Positions 32,257 to 40,819 of a stretch of 64,000 bases of DNA are shown piece after piece. Source of the stretch: Alkalicoccus chagannorensis DSM 18086 (GTDB lineage: Bacteria > Bacillota > Bacilli > Bacillales > Salisediminibacteriaceae). The stretch lies in NCBI RefSeq assembly GCF_000429725.1, contig NZ_AUCK01000014.1:37774-101773 (forward strand), given 5' to 3'. Position numbers and translations under genes: made by a program. Below the pieces are notes generated by a model. That model was given only the letters and a program-made list of their open reading frames with translations, searched no databases and had not been told where the DNA came from. Position 1 is the stretch's first letter, and every line of letters begins with the position of its first letter.

Positions 32257-33361
32257 ATGGAAATGGCAGAAATCAAACAAAAGCTCGATAATATGGCTGC
32301 AACACTAGCGGACTTCAGGGGGTCTCTTTGACTTAGAAGAAAAAGAGACCCGCACCGCGGAACTGGAAGAACGGATGGCCGACCCTGTTTTCTGGGAAGA
32401 TCAGGATAAAGCTCAGAAAGTCATCGGTGAAAACAATGCCCTGAAAGCGGTGACGGGAGAATTCCGCACGCTGGAAGAGCAGATCGACAACATGGAAGTA
32501 TCCTATGAGCTCGTCAAAGAAGAAAGCGATGAAGAGCTGCGCAAAGAGCTGGTAAGCAACATTCAAGAGGTGGAAAAACGCCTGGAGAAATTCGAGCTGC
32601 AGCTGCTTCTTAACGACCCTTATGACGCCAACAATGCCATTCTGGAGCTGCATCCAGGAGCCGGCGGCACGGAGTCCCAGGACTGGGCTTCCATGCTGCT
32701 GCGGATGTATACCAGGTGGGCCGAACAGCAGGGATTCAGCGTCGAGACACTTGACTACCTGCCAGGGGATGAAGCCGGCGTGAAGAGCGTGACGCTCATG
32801 ATCAAAGGGCACAATGCCTACGGGTACCTCAAGGCAGAAAAAGGGGTCCACCGGCTCGTGCGGATTTCGCCGTTCGACTCCTCCGGGAGACGCCACACCT
32901 CCTTTGCTTCCTGTGACGTCATGCCGGAGCTGGACGACAACATTGAAATTGAAGTGAATACGGAAGATGTCCGTATCGACACGTTTCGTTCAAGCGGTGC
33001 CGGCGGTCAGCACGTCAATACGACGGACTCGGCTGTACGGATCACGCACCTGCCGACAAACACGGTCGTCGGCTGTCAGGCGGAGCGCTCGCAGCTGAAG
33101 AACCGGGAGCAGGCCTGGAAGATGCTTCGAGCGAAGCTGTTCCAGCAGGAAGTGGAAAAGCAGCGGCAGGAAGCAGATGCGCTGCGAGGGGAGCAGTCTG
33201 AAATCGGATGGGGAAGCCAGATCCGGTCCTACGTGTTCCATCCGTACAACATGGTAAAAGACCACCGGACCAACATTGAGAGCGGAAACACGCAGAGCGT
33301 TATGGACGGCAACCTCACTCAGTTTATCGATGGTTACCTTCGTTCGCAGATGGACGCCTGA
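32257..33361 (+). CDS. prfB: Peptide chain release factor 2, with programmed +1 frameshift
   Basis: RF2 is encoded in two frames: 24 codons from 32257, then a +1 shift skipping base 32329, and the rest from 32330 (367 residues in all). The downstream frame shows the tripeptide anticodon '[10 protein letters not shown]' and the catalytic GGQ in '[20 protein letters not shown]'. It releases chains at UGA and UAA stops. The shift makes RF2 regulate its own level. GAGGTGAGC precedes the ATG. It starts 35 bases after secA and is followed by a terminator at 33399. Confidence 0.95.
32317..32332 (+). promoter_or_regulatory. prfB programmed frameshift site
   Basis: AGGGGG (internal Shine-Dalgarno), TCT, CTT, TGA, C. 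The in-frame TGA is at 32329-32331; slipping of CTT to TTT continues with GAC. This is the canonical CTT-TGA-C arrangement. Confidence 0.95.
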
Positions 33362-33398
33362 TCTGAGTAAAGAAAAGCTGGGACAAAACCAGTATAGA

Positions 33399-33432
33399 AA
33401 GAAGCCCTTACCATTTTTGGTGAGGGCTTTCT
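33399..33432 (+). terminator. Terminator of prfB
   Basis: AGCCCTTACC pairs with GGTGAGGGCT (one G-T pair), loop ATTTTT, outer AAAG/CTTT pairing. It strongly resembles the hairpin at 26166-26201. Confidence 0.7.
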
Positions 33433-33558
33433 GTATGAGTGGGGTTGATTCTTCCCATGACGATCGCGTGCCGAGGGCTTGTCTTTTCAGGATCAACCCA
33501 TGCAGCGCATGAAGCCGCCGTCTTCTTGTATGAAAACATCTACATTCCTCTACTTAAA

Positions 33559-33906
33559 AAAGCTCTGTTAAAGGCTGGTGTTAATATAAACAGGACGCCT
33601 GCGGCTCCTTTTTTTCGCTTGCAGCGGAGAAATCCTTCCGCTGTCCCTTCCTTTCGTCCGGGATGATCGTCACGTTTCCTTTTTCCGCAGGCGTCTCGAA
33701 ACATCGCCTGGGCTTGCTCCGTTTCATAAAAGCTTCTTTTCTTTCAGAAAGACGCAGCGAAGACCGGCGGACGCCTGTGGAAGAAGGAGATCGGAAGGTC
33801 CCGCAGGGCGTAAGACCGAGGAAGCTGGAGATTTCCTCCACGGCAAGCCTGCCGAGTTGCAGTGGCGTTTTCTGTCATTATCAACAATAAACAAGAACAG
33901 AGCTTT
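33559..33906. repeat. Dispersed element type B (AAAGCTCTGTT ends), solo copy
   Basis: About 348 bp. The ends are AAAGCTCTGTT (33559-33569) and AACAGAGCTTT (33896-33906), perfect 11-bp inverted termini. The last roughly 190 bp are nearly identical to 42940-43126; the first part is more diverged. The minus strand is open for 86 codons in both copies, but the spurious-looking composition and repeat nature argue against a real gene. It is in the size range of a miniature inverted-repeat element. Confidence 0.75.
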
Positions 33907-34034
33907 ATTTAAAGCTGCCTTGAAAATAGAACATAGGAGTTTCATCTATCATGGTGCAGTGATGTTGCATGAGTGTCTCTGTTCTTGATGTTGTGATTTG
34001 ATGAAAGCAGCGATAGGCGGCGACGCTCTATAGC

Positions 34035-34137
34035 TGAAGCGGAGGCTCAGCGGAGGAAAGCAGACGTTCAGATGCTGGGTGAACACACAGCATGGCTCTG
34101 CAAACGTTCAGCGTGAAGGAGCGGACTTTCAGTGCAG
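34035..34137 (-). repeat. Second array of 21-bp repeats, inverted relative to the first
   Basis: On the minus strand the words AGTCCGCTCC, AACGTTTGCAG, AACGTCTGCTTT and CCTCCGCTTC have their central C/T-C/T-G spaced 21, (21), 19 (40 in total across a weak unit) and 21 bases. Period and words match the array at 4164-4332. Together with the type B element and the prfB terminator it occupies most of the 33362-34313 gap. No gene is visible there. Confidence 0.5.
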
Positions 34138-34313
34138 GAGCCCCGCCCCTGCATCCGGCAGTCATCCCGTCTGCCGATCAACCGACTTCCCGAAGGCGGA
34201 TGAGCAGAGCGGATTTGGATTTCGGGCCGGGGACTCTGAAAACCCGTCAAGCTGGGCTGTCTCCAAAAGCTGTGAAGACTGCTCTGCCACGGTGAAGCGG
34301 TGCTCAGACTGCG

Positions 34314-34342
34314 TTTACATTCCCCCAACCCGGTGATATACT
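34314..34342 (+). promoter_or_regulatory. Promoter of the yitT-like gene
   Basis: TTTACA (34314-34319), 17 bases, TATACT (34337-34342). Confidence 0.7.
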
Positions 34343-34410
34343 GACCAAGGATTTTAGCGGACCGGTCGGAGGGGTCGCTGTTTCTTTTATAGAAGAGAGC
34401 GGCGTCGCGA

Positions 34411-34480
34411 GCAGGAGGGACGAACGAAAAACCTGCTGGGACGCCGTACGCCGTTCCGACAAATACGGGCGCTTTTGTCA
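34411..34480. repeat. Dispersed intergenic repeat, CTGCAGCGACG family, partial copy
   Basis: CGAACGAAAAACCTGCTGGG, then ACGCCGTACGCCGTTCCGAC and GGGCGCTTTTGTCA, matching the second half of the copies at 9291 and 50383. Here it lies within the leader of the yitT-like gene. Confidence 0.5.
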
Positions 34481-34497
34481 GAGGGGGAGATCATTTG

Positions 34498-35391
34498 ATG
34501 AAAAAACAACAGCGGCGGGGAACCGCCGTGATGATGACGCCGGCAAAAAGAATCACGTGGGAGTTTGCGCATGTGCTGGTCGGAGCAGCGATTGTTGCCG
34601 TGACGTTCAATTTGTTTCTGCTCCCGAATCAGATAGCTTCCGGCGGCGTGGCGGGTGTTTCCACGCTGTTTCTGGAGATGTTCGGCTTCGTACCGGCCTA
34701 TACGCAGTGGGCACTGAACATTCCTCTGTTCGCCGCGGGCGTCTTTCTGCTAGGGGGCAGCCTGACGGGGAGTTTCACCTATGGGGCGAAAACACTTGCA
34801 GGCACGATCTTTCTTCCATACGTTGTGTATTTAACGCAGCACTGGGAGCCTGGAACAACAGATCCTCTTCTTGCCTCGATCATGGGTGGTGTTGGCGTAG
34901 GAATCGGTCTCGGGATCGTCTTCCGGTCTCATTCTTCTACAGGGGGGACGGATCTTGCTGCGCAGATTATCCATAAATACACAGGCATGACGCTCGGCGG
35001 CTGTGTGTTTATTATCGACGGCTTGATCGTCACCACGTCCGCCTTTGTGTTCGGACTGGAATTCGCCCTCTATGCACTGATTGCGCTGTTTGTCACCGGC
35101 AAGACGATAGACGTCGTGCAGATTGGTTTTGGTTATTCCAAAATGGTACTGATCATTTCTTCCCAGGAAGAAGTAGTGAAACAAGGGCTGCTGACGCGCG
35201 TGGACCGGGGTGTGACGAAGCTGGCCGGCTTCGGCGGCTATACGAATCATGAGAGGCCGGTGCTGATGTGTGTCGTGAGCAGAAACGAGGTCACAAAATT
35301 GAAACAAGTCGTTCAGACTATTGATCCGGAGGCATTTGTCATCGTATCAGACACATCGGAGGTACTTGGAGAAGGTTTCAAATTACGATAA
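34498..35391 (+). CDS. YitT/YvjA-family membrane protein
   Basis: A 297-residue protein. The N-terminal half has about six membrane segments (DUF161 type; 'FNLFLLPNQIASGGVAGVST', 'GIVFRSHSSTGGTDLAAQII'). The C-terminal soluble domain is DUF2179-like (about 205-297, 'ERPVLMCVVSRNEVTKLKQV'). The function is unknown; membership of the YitT family is firm. The order prfB - this gene - cccB is the same as prfB-yvjA-cccB in B. subtilis. GGGGGAG lies 9 bases before the ATG. Confidence 0.9.
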   Translation: MKKQQRRGTAVMMTPAKRITWEFAHVLVGAAIVAVTFNLFLLPNQIASGGVAGVSTLFLEMFGFVPAYTQWALNIPLFAAGVFLLGGSLTGSFTYGAKTLAGTIFLPYVVYLTQHWEPGTTDPLLASIMGGVGVGIGLGIVFRSHSSTGGTDLAAQIIHKYTGMTLGGCVFIIDGLIVTTSAFVFGLEFALYALIALFVTGKTIDVVQIGFGYSKMVLIISSQEEVVKQGLLTRVDRGVTKLAGFGGYTNHERPVLMCVVSRNEVTKLKQVVQTIDPEAFVIVSDTSEVLGEGFKLR

Positions 35392-35403
35392 ATAGGTTAT
35401 ACT
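35376..35403 (+). promoter_or_regulatory. Promoter of cccB
   Basis: TTTCAA (35376-35381), 16 bases, TATACT (35398-35403). It overlaps the end of the preceding gene. Confidence 0.65.
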
Positions 35404-35460
35404 AGAAAAACAGGACTCTACATATCCTGTGAAAACATGCTTCGGCAGGGAGGTAAACAC

Positions 35461-35814
35461 ATGAAAAAAATCGCAGCAGGACTTTTTGGTACTGCGCTGC
35501 TGCTGGCAGCCTGCGGGGATAACGGAAACAACGACCCGGCGGACGATCCGGCAGACAACAACGCCAACAACAACACCAACAACGAAGCCGCAGACGACAG
35601 CTATGACCTCGCAAACGGGGAAGAAATGTACATGGGTGAATGTGCATCGTGCCACGGGGAAAACCTCGACGGCGGAACAGGCCCAGCTCTCGATGGATAC
35701 TCTTTTGATGAAGTACTCAGCGCCATTCAGGAAGGTCCTGGCAGCATGCCGGCAGACCTCGTTGAAGGCGAAGATGCAGAAGACGTAGCTGCATGGGTAG
35801 AAGACCAGAACTAA
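35461..35814 (+). CDS. cccB: Cytochrome c-551, membrane-anchored lipoprotein
   Basis: A 117-residue secreted lipoprotein. The signal peptide ends in the lipobox 'LLAAC' (Cys at about 18). Next comes a low-complexity Asn/Asp/Ala linker (about 20-50), unusually acidic. The class I cytochrome c domain has the heme-binding CxxCH in 'GECASCHGENL' and the axial Met in 'GPGSMPADL'. It carries electrons on the outer face of the membrane. The ATG at 35461 follows AGGGAGG. A terminator follows. Confidence 0.93.
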   Translation: MKKIAAGLFGTALLLAACGDNGNNDPADDPADNNANNNTNNEAADDSYDLANGEEMYMGECASCHGENLDGGTGPALDGYSFDEVLSAIQEGPGSMPADLVEGEDAEDVAAWVEDQN

Positions 35815-35843
35815 TGCGGAACGCAGCAGCATGAGGGTAAAAC

Positions 35844-35884
35844 AGCTCCTTTTACGACGAGACGTGTAAAGGGAGCTTATTTTG
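35844..35884 (+). terminator. Terminator of cccB
   Basis: Stem AGCTCCTTTTAC / GTAAAGGGAGCT (35844-35855, 35866-35877), then TATTTTGT. Confidence 0.85.
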
Positions 35885-35968
35885 TGTTCCACAGCGTATC
35901 ACTCCGCTGCTGATCAGGAGCGGCGGCGATTCCTCCTGCAGGAACAGGCATCTGCAGGAGGCTGCGAC

Positions 35969-36040
35969 GGAAGAACATAAAGCCGATTCCTGCTCGCGAA
36001 CTGCGCGGTACACGCCGTTCAGACCGAAAGGCGCTACACG
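35969..36040. repeat. Dispersed intergenic repeat, CTGCAGCGACG family, degenerate copy
   Basis: GGAAGAACATAAAGCC, then CTGCGCGGTACACGCCGTTC, AGACCGAAAGGCGCT: the same block order as the better copies. The rest of the 35885-36098 gap holds nothing else I can name. Confidence 0.4.
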
Positions 36041-36098
36041 GTGTCCGTCTGCAATGGAATTGTAAGAAGGGGGCTCTTTTATTCAGTCGTTTGCATGG

Positions 36099-36104
36099 TA
36101 TAAT
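36099..36104 (+). promoter_or_regulatory. -10 element of the ftsEX promoter
   Basis: TATAAT at 36099-36104, 58 bases before ftsE. The matching -35 (CTTTTA, 17 bases upstream) is weak. Confidence 0.45.
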
Positions 36105-36161
36105 AATGCAGGGACAGGAAAAATCCGGTGAACGGAAGATGAACAGTCAGGTGGGATGGAC

Positions 36162-36848
36162 ATGATTCAAATGCACGACGTGTGGAAAATGTATCCAAAC
36201 GGCGTGTCGGCAGTCAACGGGATCTCCATACATATTAAACAGGGTGAGTTCGTTTATATTGTCGGTGCAAGCGGGGCCGGCAAATCGACATTTATAAAGA
36301 TGATCTACCGTGAAGAACAACCGACACAAGGGGATATCATGGTCGGGAACTGGAACCTGGCGACCATGAAAGAGAGCCAGATTCCGCTTCTTCGGCGCAG
36401 CATCGGCGTCGTTTTTCAGGATTTCAAACTGCTGCCGTCGATGACCGTGTTTGAGAACATTGCTTTTGCAATGGAAGTACTTGAAGCCGGTAAAAGCACG
36501 ATCCGCCGCAGCGTCATGGATGTGCTGGACATCGTCCGGCTGAAGAATAAAGCGCGGTTTCTGCCGCATGAACTTTCCGGCGGGGAACAGCAGCGGGTGT
36601 CTATCGCACGTGCCATCGTCAATAACCCAAGTGTGGTTATCTGCGATGAGCCGACGGGGAACCTGGACCCTGAGACGTCCTGGGAGATCATGCACCTGCT
36701 TGAAGAAATCAATGACCGTGGGACGACCATTTTAATGGCAACGCACAATAAGGATATCGTCAATACGATGCGTAAACGGGTGATCGCGATCGACAACGGC
36801 CGCATTTCGAGAGATGACGTGCGCGGGGGGTACCGCTATGAAAGCTAG
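36162..36848 (+). CDS. ftsE: Cell-division ABC transporter ATP-binding protein FtsE
   Basis: A 228-residue ABC ATPase. Walker A 'VGASGAGKSTFIKMIY' (about 35-50), Q-loop 'IGVVFQDFKLLPSM', signature 'LSGGEQQRVSIARAI' and Walker B 'VVICDEPTGNLDPETSW'. With FtsX it relays cytoplasmic signals to a wall hydrolase. The start at 36162 gives the family N-terminus 'MIQMHDVWKMYPNGVSAVNG' with GGTGG 7 bases upstream; an ATG two codons earlier is too close. It overlaps ftsX by 11 bases. Confidence 0.95.
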   Translation: MIQMHDVWKMYPNGVSAVNGISIHIKQGEFVYIVGASGAGKSTFIKMIYREEQPTQGDIMVGNWNLATMKESQIPLLRRSIGVVFQDFKLLPSMTVFENIAFAMEVLEAGKSTIRRSVMDVLDIVRLKNKARFLPHELSGGEQQRVSIARAIVNNPSVVICDEPTGNLDPETSWEIMHLLEEINDRGTTILMATHNKDIVNTMRKRVIAIDNGRISRDDVRGGYRYES

Positions 36849-37731
36849 AACCTTTACCCGCCACGCAAGAGAAGGCAGCCGTAACCTTGTGAGGAGCGGC
36901 TGGATGACCTTTGCTTCTGTCAGTGCCGTGACGGTGATGCTGCTCGTGGTCGGTGCTTTTCTCATGCTGATTTTAAACATCAACCACTTCGCGGATGAAC
37001 TGGAAGCGGATGTAGAAATTCGGGTCTTCGTTGACCGGGAAGCAGAAGCGTCTGATCAGGACGATCTTGGGGACGACATCTCCTCGTTGACGGCCGTCGA
37101 AGCGGTCGACTACATACCGAGGGAAGAAGGACTCGATACATTCATCGATGGGATGGGAGATGAAGCGGAGTACTTTGAAAACCTCCGGGAGGAAAACCCG
37201 CTCAATGATGTGTTTGTTGTTCAGGCTTCCGAACCGCAGCAGACAGAGCAGGTAGCGGAAGAGATCGACCGGATGGACATGGTCGATAATACAGAATACG
37301 GCCAGCAGGTATTTGAACAGCTGTTTGCTGCCACGGATTTCGTCCGGGTCGTCGGCCTGATTCTGATTCTCGGACTGCTTTTTACCGCCGTCTTTCTCAT
37401 AGCCAATACCATCAAGCTGACAATCATCGCAAGGAAGAAAGAAATTCAGATCATGAAGCTGGTCGGCGCGACCAACGCTTTCATCCGCTGGCCGTTTTTT
37501 ATCGAAGGCCTGCTTCTTGGTGTACTCGGGTCTCTGCTGCCGATTGTGCTTTTGACATACGGCTATCAACGGTTTTATGACGCCGTTTCCGGAGCAGCGC
37601 AGCTGGAATTTTTCACGTTCCTGCCGCCGGAATCGCTTCTATGGCAGACGGCGCTGCTGCTTGTCAGCGTCGGGGCCGTCGTTGGTGTCTGGGGCAGCCT
37701 TATGAGCGTACGCAAGTTTCTTAAAACATGA
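36838..37731 (+). CDS. ftsX: Cell-division ABC transporter permease FtsX
   Basis: A 297-residue membrane protein. The first membrane helix (about 21-43) leads to a large acidic extracellular loop (about 45-170), then three more helices near the C-terminus, with 'NTIKLTIIARKKEIQIMKLV' before the third. That is the FtsX layout. The loop binds a coiled-coil hydrolase partner, and such a gene follows directly. The ATG at 36838 lies within the end of ftsE. Confidence 0.95.
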   Translation: MKARTFTRHAREGSRNLVRSGWMTFASVSAVTVMLLVVGAFLMLILNINHFADELEADVEIRVFVDREAEASDQDDLGDDISSLTAVEAVDYIPREEGLDTFIDGMGDEAEYFENLREENPLNDVFVVQASEPQQTEQVAEEIDRMDMVDNTEYGQQVFEQLFAATDFVRVVGLILILGLLFTAVFLIANTIKLTIIARKKEIQIMKLVGATNAFIRWPFFIEGLLLGVLGSLLPIVLLTYGYQRFYDAVSGAAQLEFFTFLPPESLLWQTALLLVSVGAVVGVWGSLMSVRKFLKT

Positions 37732-37772
37732 TCAATTATTTCCCGGGAAATAAGTCAAAAGGAGGCGGCAGT

Positions 37773-39098
37773 GTGAAGGTGTTTATCATCATGTTCCTGG
37801 CATTTCTATTGATGTTGACGACAGCGGTATCGGCTGAAAATACGGGAGATGAGCTGGAACGTGACATTGAGCGGTATCAGGACGAACAGTATCAGACGGA
37901 ACAGGAAGCGGAAAGCACAGAAGAAGAACTGCGTGAACTGGAAGAAGAAATGGCAGGTGTAGAGGACGAAATCAGGGACATCGATGACGACATGATCCAC
38001 ACCGGCCATGAGATTCAGGAACAGGAATCCGACATCGAAGCCACGACGAACAGCGCGGACGAGCTCCGAAGCGACATCCTTCAGCTGGAAGATACGATCG
38101 AGAACAGGGATGAACAGCTGCGGGAACGAGTCCGTTCGATGCACCAGAGCGGTGGAGTGAACTACATTGAAGTCATTCTCGGGGCGAAGAGTTTCGGTGA
38201 TCTGATTGAGCGCCTCTCGATTCTGCACAACATTGCCGAGCAGGACCGCCGAGTCATTGATGCTCACATTGAAGATATGGATTCGCTGGAAGACCACCGT
38301 GCCGCGCTGGAAAATCAGCTGGCAGAGCTGGAGAAGCAGAAAGAAGAGCTGGAAGTGCTTCAGGCTGACTTGGAGCGGCAGACGGAAGAGAAGCAGGTGC
38401 TTCTGGAAGAACTGAATGAACAAGGATACATGCTTGAGGAAAACCTCCTCAGCCTCGAAGAAGAACGGGAACTGCTTGCTGCACAGGAGGACGCAGCCAG
38501 ACAGGAGCTGACAGACTGGGAAGAAGAACAGGAACGTCTGGAAGAAGAGCGGCGGCTGGAGGAACAGCGGCGCCAGGAAGAACAGGAGCGCCGTGCGAGA
38601 GAAGCTGCTGAAGAGGCAGAGCGCGTTGAAGAGGCGGCCGAAGCTGAAGCTGCAGGCGCTGCTGATGTTTCTGAGACAACCGCCGGGCCGGTGCTTCACC
38701 GACCGGCCGATGGACGAGTCACCTCCGACTTTAATCCGGAGCGTGTGCATCCGATTCATGGGGATGTTAGACCGCACCGGGGGATCGATTACGGCAGAGA
38801 CGGCGGATTGAATATCTATGCTGCGGAGAGCGGCACGGTCATCTCGGCTTCCAGAATGAGCGGATTCGGTAACACCGTCCTGATTTCGCACCGGATCGGC
38901 GGCCAGGAGTACACCACGCTTTATGCGCACCTCGCGTCCATGGATGTGTCGGCGGGAGACCGGGTGGAACGCGGGGAAGTCATTGCCGAAATGGGCACAA
39001 CCGGGGTTTCCACAGGAGTCCATCTTCATTTTGAAGTACATCCAGGCGGATACAGCGGAGGCAGTTCTGCGGTGAACCCGAATCCATATCTGCCATAG
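37773..39098 (+). CDS. Secreted coiled-coil M23 murein hydrolase, likely FtsEX partner
   Basis: A 441-residue secreted protein. The GTG start at 37773 has GGAGG 7 bases upstream and gives a clean signal peptide ('MKVFIIMFLAFLLMLTTAVSA'). Residues about 25-300 are a long, highly acidic coiled coil. The C-terminal M23 peptidase keeps both zinc motifs: 'HRGIDYGRDGG' (HxxxD) and 'GVHLHFEVHPGG' (HxH). So it should be catalytically competent, unlike degenerate EnvC/NlpD activators. It lies about 40 bases after ftsX, so FtsEX probably gates it, as with PcsB or CwlO. M23 enzymes cut peptide bridges in the wall. Confidence 0.88.
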   Translation: MKVFIIMFLAFLLMLTTAVSAENTGDELERDIERYQDEQYQTEQEAESTEEELRELEEEMAGVEDEIRDIDDDMIHTGHEIQEQESDIEATTNSADELRSDILQLEDTIENRDEQLRERVRSMHQSGGVNYIEVILGAKSFGDLIERLSILHNIAEQDRRVIDAHIEDMDSLEDHRAALENQLAELEKQKEELEVLQADLERQTEEKQVLLEELNEQGYMLEENLLSLEEERELLAAQEDAARQELTDWEEEQERLEEERRLEEQRRQEEQERRAREAAEEAERVEEAAEAEAAGAADVSETTAGPVLHRPADGRVTSDFNPERVHPIHGDVRPHRGIDYGRDGGLNIYAAESGTVISASRMSGFGNTVLISHRIGGQEYTTLYAHLASMDVSAGDRVERGEVIAEMGTTGVSTGVHLHFEVHPGGYSGGSSAVNPNPYLP

Positions 39099-39161
39099 AC
39101 CGAAAGCTTCAAATTTTATGTGATGGGACACGCCTGCTTTTTCCCGGCAGTCAAAGTCTGT

Positions 39162-39167
39162 TATGAT
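39162..39167 (+). promoter_or_regulatory. Possible -10 element before ctpB
   Basis: TATGAT, with a modest -35 (TTTTCC, 39139-39144) 17 bases upstream. Confidence 0.35.
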
Positions 39168-39226
39168 AACGATAAGTAAGCAGCTTTACGCTTTACGGGG
39201 AAGAGATATTAAAGTGGGGTGGACTA

Positions 39227-40717
39227 ATGACAAACAAGGTATTCATACCGGTCGTTTTCGTCCTGGCTCTGCTGCTGGGAGCAGCAGGGACGTACACATG
39301 GATGACAATGTCGGATACTGCACAACCCGAACAGCAGGAACATGCAGGCGTCGAGAACGAGGCAGGATCATCGGAAGCTGACGCGCAGGAAGAAGCAGAA
39401 AGCGCGGATGAGAATGCCTCAATGGATAAGATCAATCAAGCGATGCAGATGATTCAAAGCACATATATTAATGACATGGAAGAAGAAGATCTAGTGGAAG
39501 GGGCACTTACCGGCATGATCGAGCAGCTGGATGATCCCTACTCTGAATATATGAACGAGTCGACGGCAGCAGAGTTTATGGAATCACTGGATTCTTCGTT
39601 CGAAGGCATTGGCGCCGAAGTGAGTATGGAAAACGGCCAGGTGACCATCGTGGCACCTTTCCGTGATTCCCCGGCAGAGGATGCCGGGCTGCGTCCGAAC
39701 GATCAGATCATGGAAGTCGATGGGGAGGACATTGAAGGCTTGTCCCTTACCGACGCTGTTCTGAAAATCCGTGGAGAAAAAGGCTCGACCGTGACGCTGA
39801 CGATTGACCGTCCCGGCAGCTCGGATGCCATGGATGTCGATGTGGTGCGCGATGAAATTCCAATCGAGACCGTCTACAGCGACATTGTTGAACACGAAGG
39901 AAATACTATTGGTGTCCTGGAGCTTCGTTCGTTCTCGGAAAACACGGCGGAACGTTTTGAAGAAGAACTGCAGGCACTCGAAGAAGAAGGCATTGATGGT
40001 CTGCTGATGGACGTACGCGGTAATCCGGGCGGCTATCTGCAGAGTGTCGAGGATATTGGAGACTTAATTGTACCCGGCGGGGAGCCGGTCGTGCAGATTG
40101 AAGACAGCGATGGGGACGTGATGCGTCACGTGTCCAGCCTGGAAGAGGATAAAGAGTATCCGATGGCTGTGCTGATTAACGAAGGCAGTGCCTCTGCTTC
40201 GGAAATTCTTGCTGCAGCCGTTAACGAAACGGCTGGTGCTGAGCTGATCGGCCTTCCGACCTTCGGGAAAGGGACGGTGCAGCAGACCATGCCGATGGGA
40301 GATGGCAGTCAGCTGAAGCTGACGCTGTTCCGCTGGCTGACTGCATACGGCAATGACATTGACGAAGAAGGCGTCCAGCCGACGATGGAAGTCGAACAGC
40401 CGGAGTACTTTTATACAGCGCCCGTGGATGCTGAAGAAGCCCTGGAACTGGATATGCTGAATGAGCATATTGAGAACGCCCAGATCATGCTGGATGGACT
40501 CGGCTACAGCGTGGACCGGACGGACGGTTACTTTGACGCATCGACGGAAGAGGCTGTGATATCGTTCCAGGAGGATGAATCCCTCGAGGCGGATGGAATC
40601 ATTGAGGAAGAGACTGCGGACCGGCTCCAGGAGAGAGTCATCGACGCCGTTCAGGATCAAGAAGAAGATGAACAATTCCAGCGTGCCCTCGATGCACTGA
40701 CTGGAGACGATGAATAA
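39227..40717 (+). CDS. ctpB: S41-family C-terminal processing peptidase CtpB
   Basis: A 496-residue protein. One N-terminal membrane anchor (about 5-28), an acidic linker, then a PDZ domain ('FEGIGAEVSMENGQVTIVAP', about 125-205), then the S41 protease core with Ser in 'LINEGSASASEILAAA' and Lys in 'LPTFGKGTVQQTM', then a C-terminal peptidoglycan-binding domain (about 420-480, 'NAQIMLDGLGYSVDRTDGYF'). In B. subtilis CtpB cuts SpoIVFA during sporulation; this fits an endospore former. It may also act in envelope quality control. A terminator follows. Confidence 0.93.
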   Translation: MTNKVFIPVVFVLALLLGAAGTYTWMTMSDTAQPEQQEHAGVENEAGSSEADAQEEAESADENASMDKINQAMQMIQSTYINDMEEEDLVEGALTGMIEQLDDPYSEYMNESTAAEFMESLDSSFEGIGAEVSMENGQVTIVAPFRDSPAEDAGLRPNDQIMEVDGEDIEGLSLTDAVLKIRGEKGSTVTLTIDRPGSSDAMDVDVVRDEIPIETVYSDIVEHEGNTIGVLELRSFSENTAERFEEELQALEEEGIDGLLMDVRGNPGGYLQSVEDIGDLIVPGGEPVVQIEDSDGDVMRHVSSLEEDKEYPMAVLINEGSASASEILAAAVNETAGAELIGLPTFGKGTVQQTMPMGDGSQLKLTLFRWLTAYGNDIDEEGVQPTMEVEQPEYFYTAPVDAEEALELDMLNEHIENAQIMLDGLGYSVDRTDGYFDASTEEAVISFQEDESLEADGIIEEETADRLQERVIDAVQDQEEDEQFQRALDALTGDDE

Positions 40718-40762
40718 CGGATTCCGGCAGGGCCTCCTCAGAGTGGAGGCTCGTTCCGGACG

Positions 40763-40794
40763 AACCGCGCCAGGCATATCTGGCGCGGTTTTTT
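40763..40794 (+). terminator. Terminator of ctpB
   Basis: A perfect 11-bp stem AACCGCGCCAG / CTGGCGCGGTT with loop GCATAT, then a T-run. Confidence 0.92.
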
Positions 40795-40819
40795 AAATTA
40801 TAGGAAGGTAGCAGTTTTA

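Noticed and set aside
33581..33841. An 86-codon minus-strand frame, with a counterpart at 42801-43061, starting MEEISSFLGLTPCG
   Set aside because: Both lie inside a dispersed element with inverted ends; no ribosome site and no family, so treated as a repeat and not a gene.
37806..39131. A 441-codon open frame antisense to the M23 hydrolase gene
   Set aside because: Its Leu/Phe-rich sequence is the shadow of the Glu/Gln-rich coiled coil on the plus strand.
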